Assembly: GCA_031285625.1 (NCBI GenBank)
Contig: JAITVV010000043.1
Location: 62,001 to 126,000, forward strand
Direction: 5' to 3'
From: Prevotella sp.
Lineage (GTDB): Bacteria > Bacteroidota > Bacteroidia > Bacteroidales > Dysgonomonadaceae
Length of the DNA stretch: 64,000 nucleotides
The stretch's first letter is position 1; every line of letters begins with the position of its first letter. The notes under the pieces are model-generated. The model was not told the origin of the DNA and made no database searches. It was given only the letters and a program-made list of their open reading frames with translations. The translations under genes and the position numbers were made by a program. Positions 59,232-64,000 of this stretch are shown in pieces.

Positions 59232-61730
59232 ATGAAAAGATATTATCTATTTCTTCTTATATGTACAGTTTTATTCTCTTGCTCTACTCAGAATAAGGTA
59301 AGAGACACTACAGATTTCACTGAAAACTGGAAATTCTATTTAGGAGACGATTCTGTTGCATATACTCCTGCTTATGACGATGCCGGATGGCGAACCCTTG
59401 ATCTTCCACATGATTGGAGTATCGAAGCGGATTTTTCTGTAGATAACCCCGCTACGCCCGGTGGCGGAGCATTACCAGGAGGTATAGGATGGTACAGAAA
59501 AGAATTTACAGTAGATAAGTCAAACGAAAACAAGAGTATCTATATCGATTTTGATGGTATATATTGGAATAGCAAGGTCTGGATAAATGGTCATCTTCTG
59601 GGAGAACGCCCGAATGGTTATATTTCATTCCGGTATGAACTTACTCCATATATAAAAGTTGGGGAAAAGAATGTCATTGCAGTACGTGTAGACAATTCCC
59701 AGCAACCCAATTCCCGTTGGTATACCGGATCCGGAATCTATCGTAATGTATGGTTAACGACAGTAAATCCGCTGCATGTTGATCATTGGGGAACTTATGT
59801 AACGACACCGGAGGTAACTAAAGAAAATGCGACAATCAATATAAAAACAAGTGTAAGAAATTCATCAGAGTCAGCTCAGAGATTCGAACTATATTCTATA
59901 TTGTTAGATAAAGACGGTAAGGAAATAGCCAAGACAAATAATTCTAATGATGCTGGTGCAAACGAAGTTATGGATATGGAACAGAATCTGACTTTGTCAG
60001 ATCCTACTCTATGGTCTGTCGAAAATCCATATCTATATAAGATTATAACCCGTATAGAACAGAATGGAAAAGTTGTAGATGAATACGAAACACCACTTGG
60101 TATTCGTTATTTTTCATTCGATCCGGATAAAGGTTTTTTCCTTAATGGAGAATCTGTAAAGATAAAAGGTGTATGTCATCACCATGATTTAGGATGCCTG
60201 GGTTCTGCTGTGAATGTACATGCAATAGAACGCCAATTAGAAATATTGAAGGAGATGGGCTGCAACGGCATACGTACTGCTCATAATCCACCTGCACCAG
60301 AACTATTAGACCTATGCGACAAAATGGGATTCATAGTAATGGACGAGGCCTTCGACATGTGGCGTAAGAAAAAGTCACCATACGATTATTCACAATATTT
60401 CCCTGAATGGCATGAACGTGACCTTACTGACCTGATTATGCGTGATCGCAACCACCCTTCCATATTTATGTGGAGTGTAGGAAATGAGGTCTTAGAGCAA
60501 TGGTCTCATATTGATGCCGATACAATGAACCTGCAACAAGCCAATATGATACTTAACTTTGCTAATACACTCAATAAAAAAGATATTGATTCAAAAGATT
60601 TGCATGTAAGTTCATTATTGACTATAAAACTGGTCGATATCGTAAAAAAACTTGACCCCACACGTCCTGTAACAATTGGAAATAATGAAACTGAACCATC
60701 AAATCATATTTTCCGTTCGGAAGCAGTAGATATCATTGGGTTTAATTACCATGAAAATAATTGGGTTAACTTCCACGAAAAATTTCCAAATCAGAAACTG
60801 ATTATAACAGAGTCTACCTCTGCACTGATGTCAAGAGGGTATTATGAGATGCCATCGGATAGTATGAATATCTGGCCTGAAAGATGGGATAAACCGTTCG
60901 ACAGACCAATACATCATTGTTCTTCATATGATAATTGTCACGTACCTTGGGGCAGTACTCACGAAGACACATGGAAGCTTGTAAAAAATTATGATCATAT
61001 CTCAGGTATGTACCTCTGGACAGGTTTTGACTACTTGGGCGAACCAACGCCTTTTTGGTGGCCATCCCGTAGTTCATATTTCGGTGCAATCGATCTGGCA
61101 GGTTTTCCTAAGGATATATATTACATGTATCAGAGTGAGTGGACAGATAAAGATGTATTGCATATCTTCCCTCACTGGAACTGGCAAGAAGGACAAATCA
61201 TTGATATATGGGCATACTATAACAATGCTGATGAAGTAGAACTATTCCTTAATGATAAATCTCTTGGTAAAAAAACGAAGGAAAAAAATATTTACCATGT
61301 TTTCTGGAGGGTTCCTTATCAAAAAGGTACATTAAAAGCCATCTCATATAAAAATGGCAAAGAGATACTTACCAAAGAAATAAAAACAACTGGAGATCCG
61401 GTTTCGATCAGACTCATAGCCGACAGACAAACAATAGCAGCCGATGGAAAAGACTTGTCTTTTGTTACAGTAGAAGTTATGGATGCAGATGGGAACCCGG
61501 TTCCGGTAGCAGATAATCTGATAAGCTTCTCTATTGATGGAAACGGGGTAATTGCAGGTACAGACAATGGAGACCCAACAGATTCCAACTCTTTGAAAAA
61601 GCCATCAAGAAAACTATTTAGCGGGAAAGCGCTCGCAATTGTACAATCAAATAAGAAATCCGGTAAGATTATCCTGAAAGCAAAATCGGAGGGATTAAAA
61701 GAAGCTACAATAGAAATTACCACAAAATAA
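59232..61730 (+). CDS. GH2 beta-galactosidase lipoprotein
   Basis: An 832-residue lipoprotein (Cys17, LFSC). It has the GH2 order: sugar-binding jelly roll (about 25-200, DLPHDWSIEADF, GGIGWYRKEF, WINGHLLGERPNGY), immunoglobulin-like domain (about 205-310) and barrel (about 315-610). The acid/base is Glu419 in WSVGNEV and the nucleophile Glu527 in ITESTSA. Two further beta domains follow, ending about residue 832 with an invasin-like strand pattern (ADGKDLSFVTVEVMDADGNPVP). It should remove galactose from xyloglucan side chains before GH31 acts. The start used is the ATG before the signal peptide; the longer frame starts inside a hairpin. Confidence 0.9.
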   Translation: MKRYYLFLLICTVLFSCSTQNKVRDTTDFTENWKFYLGDDSVAYTPAYDDAGWRTLDLPHDWSIEADFSVDNPATPGGGALPGGIGWYRKEFTVDKSNENKSIYIDFDGIYWNSKVWINGHLLGERPNGYISFRYELTPYIKVGEKNVIAVRVDNSQQPNSRWYTGSGIYRNVWLTTVNPLHVDHWGTYVTTPEVTKENATINIKTSVRNSSESAQRFELYSILLDKDGKEIAKTNNSNDAGANEVMDMEQNLTLSDPTLWSVENPYLYKIITRIEQNGKVVDEYETPLGIRYFSFDPDKGFFLNGESVKIKGVCHHHDLGCLGSAVNVHAIERQLEILKEMGCNGIRTAHNPPAPELLDLCDKMGFIVMDEAFDMWRKKKSPYDYSQYFPEWHERDLTDLIMRDRNHPSIFMWSVGNEVLEQWSHIDADTMNLQQANMILNFANTLNKKDIDSKDLHVSSLLTIKLVDIVKKLDPTRPVTIGNNETEPSNHIFRSEAVDIIGFNYHENNWVNFHEKFPNQKLIITESTSALMSRGYYEMPSDSMNIWPERWDKPFDRPIHHCSSYDNCHVPWGSTHEDTWKLVKNYDHISGMYLWTGFDYLGEPTPFWWPSRSSYFGAIDLAGFPKDIYYMYQSEWTDKDVLHIFPHWNWQEGQIIDIWAYYNNADEVELFLNDKSLGKKTKEKNIYHVFWRVPYQKGTLKAISYKNGKEILTKEIKTTGDPVSIRLIADRQTIAADGKDLSFVTVEVMDADGNPVPVADNLISFSIDGNGVIAGTDNGDPTDSNSLKKPSRKLFSGKALAIVQSNKKSGKIILKAKSEGLKEATIEITTK

Positions 61731-61758
61731 TTTTCTTTTCATTAAAATATCTTATTGT

Positions 61759-61800
61759 AAAAATTAACATGTAAATCGAATGGTTTATGTGTTAATTTTT
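61759..61800 (+). terminator. terminator after GH2
   Basis: AAAAATTAACA pairs with TGTTAATTTTT, giving a long A/T hairpin followed by more T. It begins 28 bases after the GH2 stop codon and separates the PUL from the xylose genes. Confidence 0.7.
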
Positions 61801-61892
61801 ACTTTTTCAAACCCTTTTCCAGAAAGGGTTTCTTAATGTATAATATACAATATCAGCATACATCTTATTGTATTTAACACTATATGTAATAT

Positions 61893-61984
61893 ATTGTAAT
61901 ACAATTATTTAACTAAAAATAATCATCTATATATTATTATTTATCAAATCGAAATAATATATTTGTACTTAATACAATAAGTAC
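61893..61984 (+). promoter_or_regulatory. promoter and candidate operators of the xylose genes
   Basis: TATATTTG (61958-61965) matches the -7 box. A perfect 7-6-7 inverted repeat GTACTTA-N6-TAAGTAC (61965-61984) overlaps its last base and covers the expected start site, a good repressor position. A second palindrome ATTGTA-A-TACAAT lies at 61893-61905. The regulator gene starts at 61999, so self-repression is likely. Confidence 0.55.
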
Positions 61985-61998
61985 CATAACTAATTACC

Positions 61999-62715
61999 AT
62001 GAGAACAAACTTCATACATACTTATGTCTCTGTCGACTGCGTTGTCTTTGGTTTCGATGATGATCAACTCAACATCCTGTTAGTACAACGAGATGTTGAT
62101 AAAAAAGGTGCTAAAGACTTAAAACTTCCGGGTAGTCTTATATATAACGAGGAGGACGTGGATGATGCTGCAAACAGGGTGTTATTTGAGCTCACTGGAA
62201 TAAAAAGAATGACCCTGAAGCAATTCCGTTGTTTTGCCTCGCCCAACAGGGCCAATAATCCTGATGATATGAAATGGTTGGATATGGCCTATCAGCCAAA
62301 TATTAACAGACTGATAACAGTAGCCTATCTATCACTTTGTAAGGTGGACAGAAAGCTAAATAACGTTTCAAAATATAAACAAACAGAATGGTGCCCTATC
62401 GACCGGTTGCCACAAATGCCTTTCGACCACAATCAGATTGTAAAAGAATCGTTAACAGAAATTCGTACATGGATAGAACATAATCCTGCCATTGTATTCG
62501 AACTTCTCCCTCAGAAATTTACAATCAGCCAGTTACATAAGTTATATGAGGCTATTTATAATAAAAAAATAGATATACGTAATTTCCATAAGAAGGTGGC
62601 TGCAATGTCTTATGTACTGCCCCTCAATGAAAAACAAAAAGATGTTTCACACAGGGCAGCACGTTATTTCAAGTTTGACAAAAAATCGTATAATAAATTG
62701 AAAACAAGTATATAA
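61999..62715 (+). CDS. Nudix-family transcriptional regulator (XylR/AraR/NrtR type)
   Basis: A 238-residue cytoplasmic protein. The N-terminal Nudix-like domain (about 8-150) begins HTYVSVDCVVFGFDDDQLNILLVQRD and shows KDLKLPGSLIYNEEDVDDAANRVLFELTGI; the catalytic Nudix box (GX5EX7REUXEEXGU) is degenerate, so it is a sensor and not a hydrolase. A C-terminal winged helix (about 165-238) has PQKFTISQLHKLYEAIYNKKIDIRNFHKKV. Nudix-type repressors control arabinose and xylose use in Bacteroidota. Placement 57 bases ahead of xylulokinase argues for xylose; the effector is not proven. Confidence 0.85.
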   Translation: MRTNFIHTYVSVDCVVFGFDDDQLNILLVQRDVDKKGAKDLKLPGSLIYNEEDVDDAANRVLFELTGIKRMTLKQFRCFASPNRANNPDDMKWLDMAYQPNINRLITVAYLSLCKVDRKLNNVSKYKQTEWCPIDRLPQMPFDHNQIVKESLTEIRTWIEHNPAIVFELLPQKFTISQLHKLYEAIYNKKIDIRNFHKKVAAMSYVLPLNEKQKDVSHRAARYFKFDKKSYNKLKTSI

Positions 62716-62771
62716 AAAGGGTATGAGTTAAAACTCTAGACTTTTCTACTTAAAATTTAAAACTATATATT

Positions 62772-64000
62772 ATGTATTTATTAGGGTATGACATAGGTAG
62801 TTCTTCGGTAAAAGCATGTCTCGTAAATGCCGATACAGGTAAAATAGTAGCTTCTGATTTCTTTCCGAAGGAAGAAATGAAAATTACTGCTGTAAAATCG
62901 GGCTGGGCTGAACAAGATCCTGCCGACTGGTGGACTAACCTCAAACTGGCTCATCAATCTGTTATGCAAAAAGCCGGAGCTAAAGGAGAAGACATACAAG
63001 CTATCGGCATTACCTGGCAAATGCATGGACTAGTACTCGTAGACAAAAATAAAAATGTATTGCGTCCCTCTATCATCTGGTGTGACAGTCGTGCCGTTCC
63101 ATATGGAGAAAAAGCTTTCAAGGCGATAGGCGAAGAAAAATGCCTTAGCCATCTGCTAAACTCTCCCGGAAATTTTACAGCATCTAAGTTAGCCTGGGTA
63201 AAAGAGAATGAGCCGCATATCTATGAAAAAATAGATAAACTGATGCTTCCTGGTGATTATATCGGAATGAAACTGACAAACGATATTGTTGTCACCATCG
63301 AAGGTATGTCGGAAGGTATATTCTGGGACTTTAAGACAAATTCATTATCTGAAGATGTTTTGAATTACTATGGCATACCCAAAAGCTTTTTTCCTGAAAT
63401 CAAACCTATCTTTGGTGTACAAGGATATGTTTCTTCTGAAGCAGCAAAAGAATTGGGATTAAAAGACGGAACTCCTGTATCATACCGTGCGGGCGACCAG
63501 CCTAACAATGCATTATCCCTGAATGTATTCGAACCGGGAGAAATAGCCTCAACAGCAGGCACTTCGGGTGTCGTATATGGCGTACTCGATCAGCTGAATT
63601 ATGATAAACTCTCACGAGTAAATACATTTGCGCATGTGAACTATACAACGGAACTTACAAGGCTAGGCGTATTGCTTTGCATCAATGGCACCGGGATTCT
63701 CAACTCATGGTTGAAGCGTAATCTGGCTGTGGAAGGACTATCGTATAGTGATATGAACAATCTGGCAGCACAATCCCCTATCGGATCAAAAGGTATCAGT
63801 ATCATTCCATTCGGAAACGGAGCAGAAAGGGTACTGGAGAATAAAGATGTAAATTGTTCGATACATGGCATTAACTTCAATATACACGACAAGAGTGATA
63901 TTCTGCGCGCAGCTCAGGAAGGTATCGTATTTTCTTACGAATACGGCATGGAAATAATGCGGGAGATGGGTATGAATATTTCGACAGTAAAAGCAGGATA
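62772..64000 (+). CDS. xylB: xylulokinase (partial, runs off the window)
   Basis: FGGY-family kinase that phosphorylates D-xylulose, feeding xylose into the pentose phosphate route. The first 409 codons are present and open to the end. It begins YLLGYDIGSSSVKACLVN, the FGGY phosphate-binding loop with the conserved Asp, and shows ITWQMHGLVLVD and IIWCDSRAV with the xylulokinase active-site Met-His-Gly and Asp; a GTSGVVYG ATP motif lies near residue 265. Usual length is about 490-500, so roughly 80-90 residues are missing. Xylose freed by the GH31 enzyme is the natural source of its substrate. Confidence 0.92.
   Translation, partial: MYLLGYDIGSSSVKACLVNADTGKIVASDFFPKEEMKITAVKSGWAEQDPADWWTNLKLAHQSVMQKAGAKGEDIQAIGITWQMHGLVLVDKNKNVLRPSIIWCDSRAVPYGEKAFKAIGEEKCLSHLLNSPGNFTASKLAWVKENEPHIYEKIDKLMLPGDYIGMKLTNDIVVTIEGMSEGIFWDFKTNSLSEDVLNYYGIPKSFFPEIKPIFGVQGYVSSEAAKELGLKDGTPVSYRAGDQPNNALSLNVFEPGEIASTAGTSGVVYGVLDQLNYDKLSRVNTFAHVNYTTELTRLGVLLCINGTGILNSWLKRNLAVEGLSYSDMNNLAAQSPIGSKGISIIPFGNGAERVLENKDVNCSIHGINFNIHDKSDILRAAQEGIVFSYEYGMEIMREMGMNISTVKAG

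Noticed and set aside
61809-61831. Hairpin AAACCCTTT/AAAGGGTTT as a terminator
   Set aside because: Stem is perfect but not followed by a T-run, and a better terminator lies just upstream; it may be a stabilising or protein site.
1-64000. Insertion sequences, prophage genes, CRISPR arrays, tRNA or rRNA genes
   Set aside because: No transposase, integrase, phage structural gene, regularly spaced repeat array, or cloverleaf-like sequence was noticed on either strand.

Overview
The window is AT-rich DNA from a member of the Bacteroidota, most likely the order Bacteroidales and possibly a Dysgonomonas-like organism; the genus is a guess. The support is two SusC/SusD glycan-utilisation loci, a hybrid two-component system, a family of glycosidase lipoproteins, and -7 promoter elements of the Bacteroidota type (TAnnTTTG). 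All coding regions look intact. I found no tRNA, rRNA, insertion sequence, prophage or CRISPR array.

Positions 1-6.5 kb hold housekeeping and scattered genes: a partial kdsA, a GH27-like glycosidase lipoprotein, a PIN-PhoH ATPase, a BNR/Asp-box protein and a cupin. Positions 6.6-10.7 kb hold an aromatic amino acid operon: prephenate dehydratase, an aminotransferase, a GNAT acetyltransferase and a DAHP synthase-chorismate mutase fusion. A textbook-like transcription attenuator precedes it: an 18-codon Phe/Tyr-rich leader peptide followed by mutually exclusive antiterminator and terminator hairpins. tyrA lies about 21 kb away with its own promoter. Positions 10.7-17 kb hold a heavy-metal RND efflux operon with two His-rich proteins at its start.

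Positions 17-31.4 kb are the first polysaccharide utilisation locus (PUL). A ROK sugar kinase diverges from a membrane-spanning sensor with a LuxR-type HTH. These are followed by SusC, SusD, a GH3 beta-glucosidase, a GH144 endo-beta-1,2-glucanase candidate and a secreted esterase. The set points to beta-1,2-glucan (sophoro-oligosaccharide or cyclic glucan) use. Positions 31.5-34.5 kb hold tyrA and an EF-G paralogue whose GTPase motifs are altered, including Ser in place of the catalytic His.

Positions 34.7-64 kb are a second, large PUL that matches a xyloglucan system. On the minus strand are a hybrid two-component sensor and then GH3, GH95, GH3 and GH43. On the plus strand are GH31 with a PA14 insert, SusC, SusD, a surface glycan-binding lipoprotein, a BACON-GH5 endoglucanase lipoprotein and GH2. 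A Nudix-family xylose-type regulator and the start of xylulokinase follow directly, so a path from polymer to xylulose phosphate is encoded almost continuously. Strong hairpins sit between many genes of both PULs and probably set different expression levels for the transport and enzyme segments.
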